This document shows, piece after piece, positions 9,754 to 17,490 of a DNA stretch of 43,739 nt. Position 1 is the stretch's first letter, and each line of letters opens with the position of its first letter. The position numbers and the translations under genes were made by a program. Source of the DNA: Clostridia bacterium (lineage in GTDB: Bacteria > Bacillota > Clostridia > Christensenellales > UBA3700); contig JAIEDA010000005.1 of assembly GCA_029068165.1 (NCBI GenBank), positions 1 through 43,739 of the forward strand, in the 5' to 3' direction. Under the pieces are notes generated by a model. The model saw only the letters and a list, made by a program, of their open reading frames with translations. It searched no databases and was not told the origin of the DNA.

Positions 9754-9838
9754 GTCACATTGAATGAAGCGTAACAAAGCGAACGTAGTTTTTTGACGGT
9801 AAAAAAAGATAAGACCTTTCGACTACGCTCAAGGTGAC
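9754..9838. repeat. Palindromic repeat family C
   Basis: An 85-bp imperfect palindrome beginning GTCACATTGAATGAAGCG and ending TTCGACTACGCTCAAGGTGAC. A half-copy of the right end occurs at 6089-6111. The element lies between family A copies 1 and 3. Confidence 0.6.
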
Positions 9839-9876
9839 TATTTTAAACGGAGTAGTCTTAATTATCATTTTAAGAA

Positions 9877-10014
9877 ATTCCTTACTTGGCTTGGGCGGTT
9901 AAGTGTGTTTTACGATTATTACGCTCATAGTTTTTGGTATAACATACTTTGTACTTTATCCAAGTTTCGCTAAAAAATATGGCAGTAATAACGGAAGACA
10001 CACTTATTAGCAAA
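9877..10014 (-). repeat. Hairpin element family A, copy 3 (diverged, inverted)
   Basis: Read on the minus strand it has arms ATAAGTGTGTCTTCCG and a pairing GTAAAACACACTTAA, inner arms CATATTTTTTAG and CCAAAAACTATG, the apical AGCGAAAC, and the tail CCGCCCAAGCCAAGTAAGGAAT. The tail and apex match copies 1 and 2 while the stem bases differ yet still pair. Confidence 0.65.
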
Positions 10015-10064
10015 AACCTCTATACTATATTAATTAATATATCAATTTATATTTGTGCGATATT

Positions 10065-10120
10065 TACGTTCGCTCAAGTCGCTACCGTCGGCTTGCTAAC
10101 CCAATGCTTCGCTCTTTACT
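10065..10120 (+). repeat. Short direct repeat D, copy 2
   Basis: Shares CGCTCAAG near its start and AATGCTTCGCTCTTTAC at its end with 9652-9708. Together with the A, B and C elements it fills most of the gene-free stretch 9221-10190; I see no gene there. Confidence 0.55.
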
Positions 10121-10191
10121 TATTCGCTACGTGACGAATTAATTTTACTTTCACGCCTCTTACAAAGGCTTTACTTGATTTGCCGCTATGC

Positions 10192-10221
10192 TTGACAAGC
10201 GCAAGAATAATCGGTTATAAT
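10192..10221 (+). promoter_or_regulatory. Sigma-A promoter of the first ABC transporter
   Basis: TTGACA (10192-10197), 18-bp spacer, TATAAT (10216-10221). The start codon lies about 40 bp downstream, after GAGGGA. Confidence 0.75.
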
Positions 10222-10261
10222 AAAAACATTAAAATATAATTAAAAAGTTTATGAGGGAAAT

Positions 10262-13200
10262 ATGTTAGAGATTAGAAACGTGCAAAAGACGTATCGTCCT
10301 AAGAAAGGCGTTCCTGTCAAGGCTTTGGACGGAGTTTCGCTTTCGTTTGCGGATACGGGTTTGGTATTCATTCTCGGTAAGTCGGGTAGCGGTAAGTCTA
10401 CGCTTCTTAACGTAATCGGCGGACTTGACGTAGCGGACAGCGGCGAGTTTGTCATCAAGGGCAAATCGTCCAAGGACTTCTCGCAAGCCGATTTCGATTC
10501 GTACCGCAATACGTTTATCGGTTTTATCTTCCAAGAGTACAACATTCTCAATGAGTTCAGCGTTGGACAAAACATCGCTTTGGCAATGAAGTTGCAGGGC
10601 AAGAAAGCCGACAACGACGCGCTCAACGCGATACTCGAAGAGGTAGATTTGGCGGGTTACGGCAACCGTAAACCCAACGAACTTTCGGGCGGTCAAAAAC
10701 AACGCGTCGCAATCGCGAGAGCGCTTATTAAAGAGCCTGAAATAATAATGGCGGACGAACCTACCGGCGCGCTTGACTCGAATACGGGCAGGCAAGTATT
10801 TGATACGCTCAAAAAGTTGTCCAAGACCAAGCTCGTCATAGTCGTATCGCACGATAGAGAATTTGCCGAGTATTACGGCGATAGAGTTATAGAGTTTGCC
10901 GACGGTAAAGTCATTTCGGATATTACCAAAGAAACCGCGCAATCGGAAAAAGAGAGCGAGGGCGTAAGCTTAGTCGACAACAAAATTTTCCATATTCGCA
11001 AGGGATACAAGCTCACCAGCGCGGATATGAAAAAGATACAGCAGTACATAGACAACGCTTCAAGCGATACGATTATATCTATGGATGAAAAATCCAACAA
11101 CAGTTTTTGTCAAATCGCTCGAATAGATCAAGACGGCAATCAAGAGGTATTCAGGGATACCGACAACGAAATGCTTACGAAAGAAAACGCGAAGTACGAC
11201 GGATCGAGCAAGTTTATCCGCTCCAAGCTTCCGTTCTCGCACGCTTTCAAGATAGGTTCAAGCTCCTTGCGTAACAAGCCGTTTAGGTTGTTTATCACGA
11301 TACTTTTGTGTTTTGTAAGTTTTGCAATGTTCGGTTTGGCGGATACGATAGGTTCGTTCAACGCAAAGACCACCACGGTCAACTCCGTAATGGACAGCAA
11401 TTACGACAGCGTAGTATTCTCCACAAAGTTAGATACAGGCGATTATTTCCGCTCGTTGGATGGAGCTTCGGCAAAAGACTTAGAGCGAATTGAAGAAAAA
11501 ACGGGTATGAAGTTCAACAGCGTTTTGGCGGCGAACTATAAATTGCCCATCTTTGACAGTACCAAGCTGTACGGCAACAACAATTCTAATTATTACACTC
11601 AATCTATAAACGGCGTTTTGACGGCAAGCGAATCGAAGTTTGACGAGTACGGTTTCGGCGAGTTTACGGGACGTATGCCTAGAGCGATAGACGAAGTGGT
11701 AATCACCAAATACGTATATGAACAAATAGCTCTCGGCGGACTTATCTCAGGCGATCAATACAGCGAAAACGTGCAGATAATCAAGAGCGACAGCTTTGAA
11801 AATATCGAAGAGTTTTTGGCGTTGGAGCCGATTTTGTACTGTTCGGATAATTACGGCTCCAATGGTAGTTTGAGTTTGAAAATCGTCGGCGTGGTAGATT
11901 CCAAAGCTGACGCGTCAGGAAGATTTACCGCATACAAGCCGTCCGATCAGGAAGGCTCTAGCAATATAATGGATATGTTTAAAGAGATGGAGATGCAGCA
12001 GTATTTTACGTACGGCTATCATTCGTTGATATACGTAAGTTCGGCTGCTTATCAAGAGCTGTATAATTCCGCTACCTCTAGTAAGTCGGGGATTGGAAAT
12101 TACGCTCCCGGTCGTATAAATCTATTCCAAAGCAAAGGCGGAACGACAAGCGTTTACAGTTCGTTCACCTACGTTGCAAACGACGAAGCGTTGAACCAAC
12201 TCGAAGTGCTTTGGGTGGACGGCAACGCTCGCTCAACGCTTGCCGACAACGAATACGTGGTATCCGTTGAGGATTGTTATTGGTTGTTCAACTATCTCAA
12301 CGGCAACGAATTTAACGTCAACAACGTAGAGATAAACTTCGATCAATCGTATTTCGGCGGTATCGTGAGAATAACAGCTGAAAATCTTGGCGAAATTTCC
12401 GATATGAGGCATGCCATAGGTCTAACGCAAGCTGCGCAAGCGCTTACGCAAAGCCAAGTCGCTAAATTTAGAGCTATCTTAAAGGAAGTTGAGAACGAAT
12501 ACGGCGCTGAAGCGGCTGGAAGTTTGATTGAAGAGTTAGCTCGATGTTCTTCCTCAATATACCAGTATTGCGCAAACGCTACGTTTGATGAAGAAATGAC
12601 TGTGCCGACGAGCGTCAACGGATTGACCGACGATCAACTCAAGTGCCTATACGTCGGTTACGTCAACACCGATAGCATTGGATTCTATTCTTATAGCGAC
12701 GAAGGTTGGGTATATTTGGAAGGCGGTTATAGAACCAACGCCGTAGGCGCGGATTGCGGAGCAATCGCAGTAAGTTACGAATATGATAAGTTATACTATT
12801 CGCTCTTGCTTGCCAACGTTGAATATAAATTCGAAATGGATATGATGAGCTTGTATTTTGACGCGGCTAGTTATGGCGTGTCGACCGAAGGCAACTACAA
12901 GGTGGTCGGCATTTACTTATCCAAACCGAGTATGGACGAGAACGGCAACTTTTTGTCCAATAGAGAAAGTATTCTCGTAAACAACGCCGCTTATGAAAAG
13001 TCGCAGTCCATCGAGCCGTTGGTATACGCGTTCTTTATTGCGCCTATGCCTACCGACAGGTCGGCGGTCGAAGCGTTGATTGACGTTCACTTTGACGAGA
13101 GCGAATCAAGATGTTTTGAAATGCGCAACGGCGTAACCTATATGATGGATTTAGTAACCGAAATGTTGGAGATGTTGGGTCAAGTATTCTTATGGATAGG

Positions 13201-13579
13201 CGTAGGCTTGGCAGTCTTCTCGATGTTGCTCTTGAGCAATTACATCGCGGTATCCATATCCTATAAGAAACGCGAGATAGGAATACTTCGCGCGGTCGGC
13301 GCAAAATCGAGCGACGTGTTCTCGATATTCTTCAGCGAGAGCTTGATAATCGCGCTTATAAACTTCGTATTAGCGTTCGTTGTATGTCTAGTAGGCTGCA
13401 CGCTTTTGAATAGAATGTTGAGAAACGATTACGGCTTTGAAATAACGCTGCTCAACTTCGGCATACGGCAAATAGGACTGATGTTGCTTATCAGCGTAGG
13501 CGTAGCCTTGATAGCAAGCTTCGTGCCTGTATATAGGTTGTCGAGGAAGAAGCCTATCGAAACGATTAGGACGGCTTAG
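10262..13579 (+). CDS. MacB-like ABC transporter, ATPase fused to FtsX-type permease
   Basis: The 1105-aa protein carries a full ABC ATPase at residues 1-225: Walker A GKSGSGKST (near 39), signature LSGGQKQR (near 141), Walker B IIMADEPTGALD (near 161) and the switch His in VVSHD. A linker follows, then a first membrane segment (about 340-363), a very large extracytoplasmic domain (about 370-970) and three C-terminal membrane segments typical of the FtsX fold, ending in a KPIETIRTA tail. Members of this MacB/LolE/BceB-like group act as mechanotransmitters for lipoprotein or peptide handling and antimicrobial resistance rather than simple pumps. The roughly 600-residue outer domain is larger than in the second ABC fusion of this window. 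No two-component genes lie next to it, so a peptide-sensing role is not supported by context. Substrate unknown. Confidence 0.88.
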   Translation: MLEIRNVQKTYRPKKGVPVKALDGVSLSFADTGLVFILGKSGSGKSTLLNVIGGLDVADSGEFVIKGKSSKDFSQADFDSYRNTFIGFIFQEYNILNEFSVGQNIALAMKLQGKKADNDALNAILEEVDLAGYGNRKPNELSGGQKQRVAIARALIKEPEIIMADEPTGALDSNTGRQVFDTLKKLSKTKLVIVVSHDREFAEYYGDRVIEFADGKVISDITKETAQSEKESEGVSLVDNKIFHIRKGYKLTSADMKKIQQYIDNASSDTIISMDEKSNNSFCQIARIDQDGNQEVFRDTDNEMLTKENAKYDGSSKFIRSKLPFSHAFKIGSSSLRNKPFRLFITILLCFVSFAMFGLADTIGSFNAKTTTVNSVMDSNYDSVVFSTKLDTGDYFRSLDGASAKDLERIEEKTGMKFNSVLAANYKLPIFDSTKLYGNNNSNYYTQSINGVLTASESKFDEYGFGEFTGRMPRAIDEVVITKYVYEQIALGGLISGDQYSENVQIIKSDSFENIEEFLALEPILYCSDNYGSNGSLSLKIVGVVDSKADASGRFTAYKPSDQEGSSNIMDMFKEMEMQQYFTYGYHSLIYVSSAAYQELYNSATSSKSGIGNYAPGRINLFQSKGGTTSVYSSFTYVANDEALNQLEVLWVDGNARSTLADNEYVVSVEDCYWLFNYLNGNEFNVNNVEINFDQSYFGGIVRITAENLGEISDMRHAIGLTQAAQALTQSQVAKFRAILKEVENEYGAEAAGSLIEELARCSSSIYQYCANATFDEEMTVPTSVNGLTDDQLKCLYVGYVNTDSIGFYSYSDEGWVYLEGGYRTNAVGADCGAIAVSYEYDKLYYSLLLANVEYKFEMDMMSLYFDAASYGVSTEGNYKVVGIYLSKPSMDENGNFLSNRESILVNNAAYEKSQSIEPLVYAFFIAPMPTDRSAVEALIDVHFDESESRCFEMRNGVTYMMDLVTEMLEMLGQVFLWIGVGLAVFSMLLLSNYIAVSISYKKREIGILRAVGAKSSDVFSIFFSESLIIALINFVLAFVVCLVGCTLLNRMLRNDYGFEITLLNFGIRQIGLMLLISVGVALIASFVPVYRLSRKKPIETIRTA

Positions 13580-13636
13580 TGCGCAAAGACCTGATTTCCG
13601 CGTGTTCGCGGAATAGGGCGGCGACAAACGTAAAAC

Positions 13637-13665
13637 AAAACGGGAAGCATTTGCTTCCCGTTTTT
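13637..13665 (+). terminator. Intrinsic terminator after the first ABC gene
   Basis: AAAACGGGAAGC, loop ATTT, GCTTCCCGTTTTT. The flanking A and T runs make it bidirectional, so it could also end the minus-strand ECF operon. Confidence 0.85.
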
Positions 13666-13787
13666 AATTCTAAGCGATTTTACTATCAAGCGCAACGTCC
13701 AACAAAAAGAAATAAGTCAATACAAATCTCCGATATTAATAAGTTCGCCGCAACAAAAAAACCTTGGAGAACTGATAGATAGTGAGT

Positions 13788-14339
13788 TTAAGACCGTCCG
13801 CGTAAGTCGTTGCGTTGATAAATCTTGGATACTCTATCTACAATGGGGCGGAAAACTCCCAAGAACAACGCTAGGTTGCAAATCATTTGTATAACGTAAA
13901 AGACAACGCCTCTTACGTAGATTATGGCGAATCTTTTGAAGAAGCCTTCTTGAAATCCGAGAAGCAATCCCGCGTCGACAAGCGAGCTTAATACTCCGAA
14001 AAACGCAGTAAGTGCAACCGCTAGTAAAGTTGCGATAAAGCGGTTTTTAATATTGCGCCTGCCGAGCAAGAGAAAGCAAAACGTTACTAGCGGCCAATAC
14101 AGCAAATAGGTTATTACCCAAGTGTTAAAACCCCAAATCAAACTTTCCACGCCGACGAATAGATACGTTGCGACTATTCCCGACCAACCGAAAACGAAGC
14201 CGTACACCGCGCAAAGCAACGTGACGATTTCCACGTTGGGGATAAAGGACAAAGCGAGTTTTCCTCCTTCCAACGCGGCTGTCATCATTGCTATTAGCGC
14301 AATTTTTTTTGCGCGATTGCGGTGCGCGGAGACGTTCAT
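13788..14339 (-). CDS. ECF transporter S component, probably for cobalamin
   Basis: This 183-aa, very hydrophobic protein has about six membrane segments and the conserved N-terminal stretch LALSFIPNVEIVTLL seen in substrate-binding S components of energy-coupling factor transporters. S components bind the vitamin and dock on a shared EcfA-EcfA'-EcfT module, which is not in this window. Its ATG is 1 bp past the stop of the upstream DUF4430 lipoprotein gene, with an AAAGG inside the end of that gene, so the two are co-translated. The operon is headed by a cobalamin riboswitch, which supports B12 or a corrinoid as substrate (CbrT-like). The substrate call rests on the riboswitch, not on the protein. 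Confidence 0.8.
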   Translation of the reverse strand: MNVSAHRNRAKKIALIAMMTAALEGGKLALSFIPNVEIVTLLCAVYGFVFGWSGIVATYLFVGVESLIWGFNTWVITYLLYWPLVTFCFLLLGRRNIKNRFIATLLAVALTAFFGVLSSLVDAGLLLGFQEGFFKRFAIIYVRGVVFYVIQMICNLALFLGVFRPIVDRVSKIYQRNDLRGRS

Positions 14340-14340
14340 T

Positions 14341-14823
14341 TTAATAAGTGCCTTTAGCTATTATTATCGTGCAACCCGCTTTGACGCTCATAGAGCTTGC
14401 GCCTTTGCCGCTGCTTACGTACTCTTTGCCGTCGTAAGTAATCTTTGTCGGTTCAACGCTGACGTCGATATCGCTCTCAACGTCGGTGTAGAGCGCAACG
14501 AATACGCTAGAGCCGACTTCAGTACCGTAGCTTTCTTCAATGCCGTTGACTTGCGTGAGATAAGGTCCGTAGGCGCTGTCTTGCGAGGTGTAAGTTAAGC
14601 CGTTGTTTTCCTTGAGGTAGTCCAAGACCGCCATAAGACCCGTTTGCGAATCGCCTGACGGGAGCTTGGCGAGATCTACGGAATAGACCTTGGTGTTGTC
14701 GCCGTCAAGGACGACGATTGTTGCGTTGCCTTCGGTGTCGTTTTGACCGCCGCAGGCAAAGAGGAAGAGCGATAGCGTTGCCAAAAGCAAAATTACCGCA
14801 ATGACTTTTATGTGTTTTTTCAT
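14341..14823 (-). CDS. DUF4430 (transcobalamin-like) lipoprotein
   Basis: The start at 14823 is preferred because AAAGGAGA lies 7 bp before it and the product then begins with a lipoprotein signal (MKKHIKVIAVILLLATLSLF, lipobox LFAC). An upstream in-frame ATG at 14922 has no such support and falls inside the terminator region. The mature 160-aa precursor carries a single DUF4430 domain, whose fold is related to the C-terminal domain of intrinsic factor and transcobalamin; the conserved GPYLTQVNGI stretch is visible. With the riboswitch upstream and an ECF S component 1 bp downstream, it probably captures cobalamin or a corrinoid at the outer face of the membrane and hands it to the transporter. 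Confidence 0.85.
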   Translation of the reverse strand: MKKHIKVIAVILLLATLSLFLFACGGQNDTEGNATIVVLDGDNTKVYSVDLAKLPSGDSQTGLMAVLDYLKENNGLTYTSQDSAYGPYLTQVNGIEESYGTEVGSSVFVALYTDVESDIDVSVEPTKITYDGKEYVSSGKGASSMSVKAGCTIIIAKGTY

Positions 14824-14882
14824 TTTTGTATCTCCTTTGTATATAATTTTTACCGTGTTGAGAAGATAGAGGAAAGCGCGGC

Positions 14883-14912
14883 AAATAAAAACGCCCTTTA
14901 AGAAAAAGGGCG
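14883..14912 (-). terminator. Riboswitch-controlled intrinsic terminator
   Basis: On the minus strand CGCCCTTT, loop TTCTT, AAAGGGCG, then TTTTTATTT. It lies between the cobalamin aptamer and the lipoprotein start codon, so ligand binding probably stops transcription here. Confidence 0.85.
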
Positions 14913-14959
14913 AGTATAGCAAGGCTATGACTTGACTTCCCGCCGAAATCCGTCTATCT

Positions 14960-15092
14960 ATGTTACAGGCAGGTCTCCTGACTTACGGCTTCAAACCTTT
15001 GCGCTCTCTTCCCGATTTTTCAGTGACAACGAGCGTTCGTAGCCGTTACAGTAGCGGGGGCTGTCGAAGATTTTCACTCCGTTCCCTTTTTA
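14960..15092 (-). promoter_or_regulatory. Cobalamin (B12) riboswitch
   Basis: On the minus strand the aptamer begins with GGGAACGGAGTGAAAATC, continues through CAGCCCCCGCTACTGT and GTCACTG, and ends in the B12 box AAGTCAGGAGACCTGCC (14969-14984). These are the conserved blocks of the cobalamin riboswitch in the right order and spacing. It controls the DUF4430/ECF operon. Confidence 0.95.
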
Positions 15093-15143
15093 ATGTATGG
15101 CGAATCGCCAAAACAACCTTGTAACGTTATTAAGTTTGGTATA

Positions 15144-15172
15144 AGTATAAATAGAAAAACGCTTGATGTCAA
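15144..15172 (-). promoter_or_regulatory. Promoter of the cobalamin operon
   Basis: On the minus strand TTGACA (15172-15167), 17-bp spacer, TATACT (15149-15144). The -35 lies inside an inverted repeat AACGCTTGA-TG-TCAAGCGTT (15158-15177), which may be an operator. Confidence 0.75.
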
Positions 15173-15235
15173 GCGTTGCAAACGTATATGATGAGAAATA
15201 TAATTTTTTAATTGTACAAAAATATTGCCGTTGTA

Positions 15236-15273
15236 TTGACAATAGGAGCATAATATACTATAATCAAAGTATA
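15236..15273 (+). promoter_or_regulatory. Promoter and operator of the toxin-antitoxin pair
   Basis: TTGACA (15236-15241), 17-bp spacer, TATAAT (15259-15264). An inverted repeat TATACT (15254-15259) / AGTATA (15268-15273) spans the -10, as expected if the antitoxin represses its own operon. AGGGGGGAG precedes the antitoxin ATG. Confidence 0.8.
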
Positions 15274-15296
15274 ATAGAAATAGGGGGGAGCAGGAA

Positions 15297-15593
15297 ATGA
15301 AGACCAATATAAATATTAAGGTTGACACGGAAATAAGGGACGAAGCAAAAGAGCTGTTTGGACGAATGGGTTTGGATATGACCACTGCGGTAAATATGTT
15401 TTTGCTTGCCGCTATAAGAGAAAGAGGAATACCTTTTGCGCTGACAACTATTCCCAAACAGCCTAGTGACGAAGAGGCGATTTCTATTTTAGCAAGCAAG
15501 TTAAAAAGAGCTGAAATGCAGGAAAAAGAAGGTCAAATGAGAAATTTTGATGATTTCGCTTTGGAGTTGAAGCAAAAATATGGACAAATATAA
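15297..15593 (+). CDS. RelB/DinJ-family antitoxin
   Basis: This 98-aa protein opens with the ribbon-helix-helix pattern of RelB/DinJ antitoxins (INIKVDTEIRDEAKELF, then MGLDMTTAVNMFL with IRERGIPF), which binds operator DNA. The C-terminal half is charged and would wrap the toxin. Its last 14 bases overlap the start of the toxin gene, giving translational coupling. A perfect-spacing promoter with an overlapping inverted repeat lies upstream. Confidence 0.88.
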   Translation: MKTNINIKVDTEIRDEAKELFGRMGLDMTTAVNMFLLAAIRERGIPFALTTIPKQPSDEEAISILASKLKRAEMQEKEGQMRNFDDFALELKQKYGQI

Positions 15594-15915
15594 AAGCGTA
15601 ATTGTGAAGCAAGCGGAAGAGGATATAGCCGAAACGCTTGAATACATATCGACAAAACTATTTAATCCTGCGGCTGCGCAAAATTTACTTTACGAAATAA
15701 TAGAAGCAGTTGAAAGAATTTCAACTTTTCCTTATTCTATGCCAACTCTTAAGAGCGATAAGATTCAAACCGACATTGAGTATCGAAGAGTAGAAGTAAA
15801 AAATTTTGCGTTGATCTATAAAGTGGTTGAAGAAGCAAAAGAAGTACGTATTATGGCAGTATTTTACGGAGCTTCGGACGTTGTGTCAAGAATAATAAAA
15901 AGAAGTGAAGACTGA
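15580..15915 (+). CDS. RelE/ParE-family toxin
   Basis: The 111-aa product has the compact RelE/ParE layout: an N-terminal strand (YKSVIVKQAEEDI), two helices with the typical FNPAAAQNLL, the FPYSMPTL loop, and a C-terminal sheet ending in YRRVEVKNFALIYKV and VRIMAVFYGASDV. RelE members cut ribosome-bound mRNA, ParE members poison gyrase; the sequence alone does not decide between them. It overlaps the antitoxin by 14 bp and is followed by a strong hairpin. Confidence 0.87.
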   Translation: MDKYKSVIVKQAEEDIAETLEYISTKLFNPAAAQNLLYEIIEAVERISTFPYSMPTLKSDKIQTDIEYRRVEVKNFALIYKVVEEAKEVRIMAVFYGASDVVSRIIKRSED

Positions 15916-15925
15916 AGAATAAATT

Positions 15926-15952
15926 GAACGGGAAGCCGCAGGCTTCCCGTTC
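15926..15952. terminator. Terminator-like hairpin after the toxin gene
   Basis: GAACGGGAAGCC, loop GCA, GGCTTCCCGTTC. The T run is broken (TTCATATTTTT), so efficiency is uncertain. It could serve both the toxin operon and the convergent XRE gene. Confidence 0.7.
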
Positions 15953-15971
15953 TTCATATTTTTAATTGGAT

Positions 15972-16187
15972 TTAATAATCCGAAAGACCAAGCAAATAAT
16001 CGCTGGGGATTTCAAAGAATTTAGATAGAGCAATAATCATTTCGCAGGGAGGTAAACTTTTGGAATTTTCCCAAAGAGAAATAGTATCTTGAGATACAGC
16101 GAGGATATTTCCCAACTCTTCTTGCGACAAACGTTTCAGCGTTCGTTGTTCGCGTATTCTTGTTCCGATTATAGAATATTCGTCCAT
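15972..16187 (-). CDS. Small XRE-family transcriptional regulator
   Basis: This 71-aa protein is nearly all one helix-turn-helix domain (IREQRTLKRLSQEELGNILA, then VSQDTISLWENSKSLPP) followed by the short SDYLLGL end typical of stand-alone HTH_3 regulators. It has no effector domain. No clear ribosome binding site is visible at the ATG. Its upstream region holds two inverted repeats that may be autoregulatory operators. It converges on the toxin-antitoxin operon, but nothing shows that it controls it. Confidence 0.82.
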   Translation of the reverse strand: MDEYSIIGTRIREQRTLKRLSQEELGNILAVSQDTISLWENSKSLPPCEMIIALSKFFEIPSDYLLGLSDY

Positions 16188-16194
16188 AAAAACA

Positions 16195-16249
16195 TTTTAC
16201 GAAAAAACATCGTAAAACAGTAGACATACGAGAACTTCTCGTGTATAAT
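16195..16249. promoter_or_regulatory. Two inverted repeats and a plus-strand promoter
   Basis: TTTTACGA (16195-16202) pairs with TCGTAAAA (16210-16217), and ATACGAGAA (16226-16234) pairs with TTCTCGTGTAT (16236-16246). A plus-strand promoter TAGACA (16221-16226), 17 bp, TATAAT (16244-16249) overlaps the second repeat and points toward hairpin element A copy 2. Likely XRE operators (inference). Confidence 0.5.
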
Positions 16250-16298
16250 GTAAAAGGAAGTAAAGCAGTAGGGAAGTATACCTATCGTATTAAGATTT

Positions 16299-16430
16299 GC
16301 TTATAAGTGGGTTTGCCCAATAAGCGCACATATTTTTTGGCGTAACGCATTATAGATTCGACAGTAAGAGGCTCCAAAAATATGTAGGTTATTTTAGCAA
16401 ATCCCACTTAATCGCCCAAACCGAGTAAGT
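16299..16430 (+). repeat. Hairpin element family A, copy 2
   Basis: Arms TTATAAGTGGGTTTGC and GCAAATCCCACTTA, inner arms CACATATTTTTTGG and CCAAAAATATGTAG, apex GGCGTAACGCAT, and tail ATCGCCCAAACCGAGTAAG. It is a close match to copy 1 at 9483. A plus-strand promoter lies about 50 bp upstream, so it may be transcribed. Confidence 0.8.
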
Positions 16431-16462
16431 GTAATCGTCCCCCAGATTGGGCGGTCATTGTC

Positions 16463-16663
16463 TTAGGAAAGTAGGGAATCGAAAGACTCGTCTAAAATAT
16501 CGCAAAGTTTAGCTAGCATATCAAGACTAGGTTCGCAAACGCCTTTTTCCCAAGCGCTAATAGTCGTTTGGTCAACGTTGAGTATTTGGGCAAGCTTGTC
16601 TTGAGTAAAACCTTTTGCTCGTCGAGCGTATTTAAGATTTATTGCAAAGTTTATTTTCTTCAT
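16463..16663 (-). CDS. Minimal XRE-family regulator
   Basis: At 66 aa this is a single HTH domain: INFAINLKYARRAKGFTQDK, then LAQILNVDQTTISAWEKGVC, with a short dimer-like end SFDSLLS. There is no strong ribosome binding site, so expression may be weak or leaderless. It sits between hairpin elements A copy 2 and B copy 2, and might be cargo of, or bystander to, those elements. Confidence 0.8.
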   Translation of the reverse strand: MKKINFAINLKYARRAKGFTQDKLAQILNVDQTTISAWEKGVCEPSLDMLAKLCDILDESFDSLLS

Positions 16664-16765
16664 AGCGAGAGTGTAACAAATTTTGCGGTGAATGACTTAA
16701 ATTACTAAGCTTCTTGGTACGAAAGTGCTTAGTACGGTGGGGAAAGCGTATATTGAAAAAGAAAA

Positions 16766-16965
16766 TACTTGTTGGCGGTATCAGTAGAATAACTTACACT
16801 TCGTTCGGCGGTAAGGTAGATAGTCAAGGGATAAAAAGATAGATTTTTTGTCGAATGACCGTTTGGCGAACCGAGGCGTACTTTATGTACGTGGAGCGTG
16901 AGGCAAATAGTTAGTCGGCGGAAAAGATACTTTTTAGTCTTGACTAGACTGCCTTTCCGCCGAAC
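16766..16965 (-). repeat. Hairpin element family B, copy 2 (inverted)
   Basis: Positions 16803-16965 form a 163-bp imperfect palindrome with ends GTTCGGCGGTAAGG and CCTTTCCGCCGAAC and the centre CGTAC-TTTAT-GTACG. On the minus strand a tail follows (16797-16766) with AGTTATTCTACTGATACCGC. The size and conserved blocks match copy 1 at 9210-9411, but the outer stem bases are different and still pair. It ends 7 bp from the stop of the next minus-strand gene and could also act as its terminator. Confidence 0.75.
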
Positions 16966-16972
16966 AAAAACC

Positions 16973-17350
16973 CTACATTCGCGCTAGAAGTTCGCAAGGG
17001 TTGACGGAAATATCTTTTATTTCAAACTGGCGGTTTTCGCGGATGGCAATCAACAATTCTTTCTTCAAGACGGAACGTACTTCCGAATATTTGTTGATCA
17101 CTTGAAAGACAGTGCGTTGCTTTTCGTCGGAGTTGGGAATTTGCTCGAGGTCTTTGCCTACGAGTATAGAGATAGGATTGTAGACTTTTTGCGCGGCAAG
17201 TATGATTTTGACAACGTTGTAGTAAAAGTCAATATCCGAAACGGGGAAGGTACGGTTTTTGTATGCGCCGAGCGACTTTCCCTCTTTAAGCATTCTATTT
17301 TTTGCGAGTTTTGCCATAAAATGGTAGTCGGAAGTAATAGAGGTAGGCAT
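16973..17350 (-). CDS. Uncharacterised 125-aa protein
   Basis: I do not recognise this protein. It is soluble and mixed alpha/beta in look, with no signal peptide or membrane segment. Notable stretches are SDYHFMAKLAKNRMLKEGKS, SDIDFYYNVVKIILAAQKVY and a charged C-terminus. It is credible as a gene because a near-consensus AAGGAGATATTG precedes the ATG. The upstream gap holds twin TTTTGTACAAAA repeats. It is followed at once by hairpin element B copy 2. Confidence 0.6.
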   Translation of the reverse strand: MPTSITSDYHFMAKLAKNRMLKEGKSLGAYKNRTFPVSDIDFYYNVVKIILAAQKVYNPISILVGKDLEQIPNSDEKQRTVFQVINKYSEVRSVLKKELLIAIRENRQFEIKDISVNPCELLARM

Positions 17351-17490
17351 AGCAATATCTCCTTAAAAAGCGGTGTTATTTTGTTAATTAACAAGAAAAT
17401 CGTGAAAATAGGAGTGATACTATGACCCGAATATTGTTAAGTATCTATAGAATAGCATAGAAAGTTCTAGAATACAAGTGAATTAAAGTA

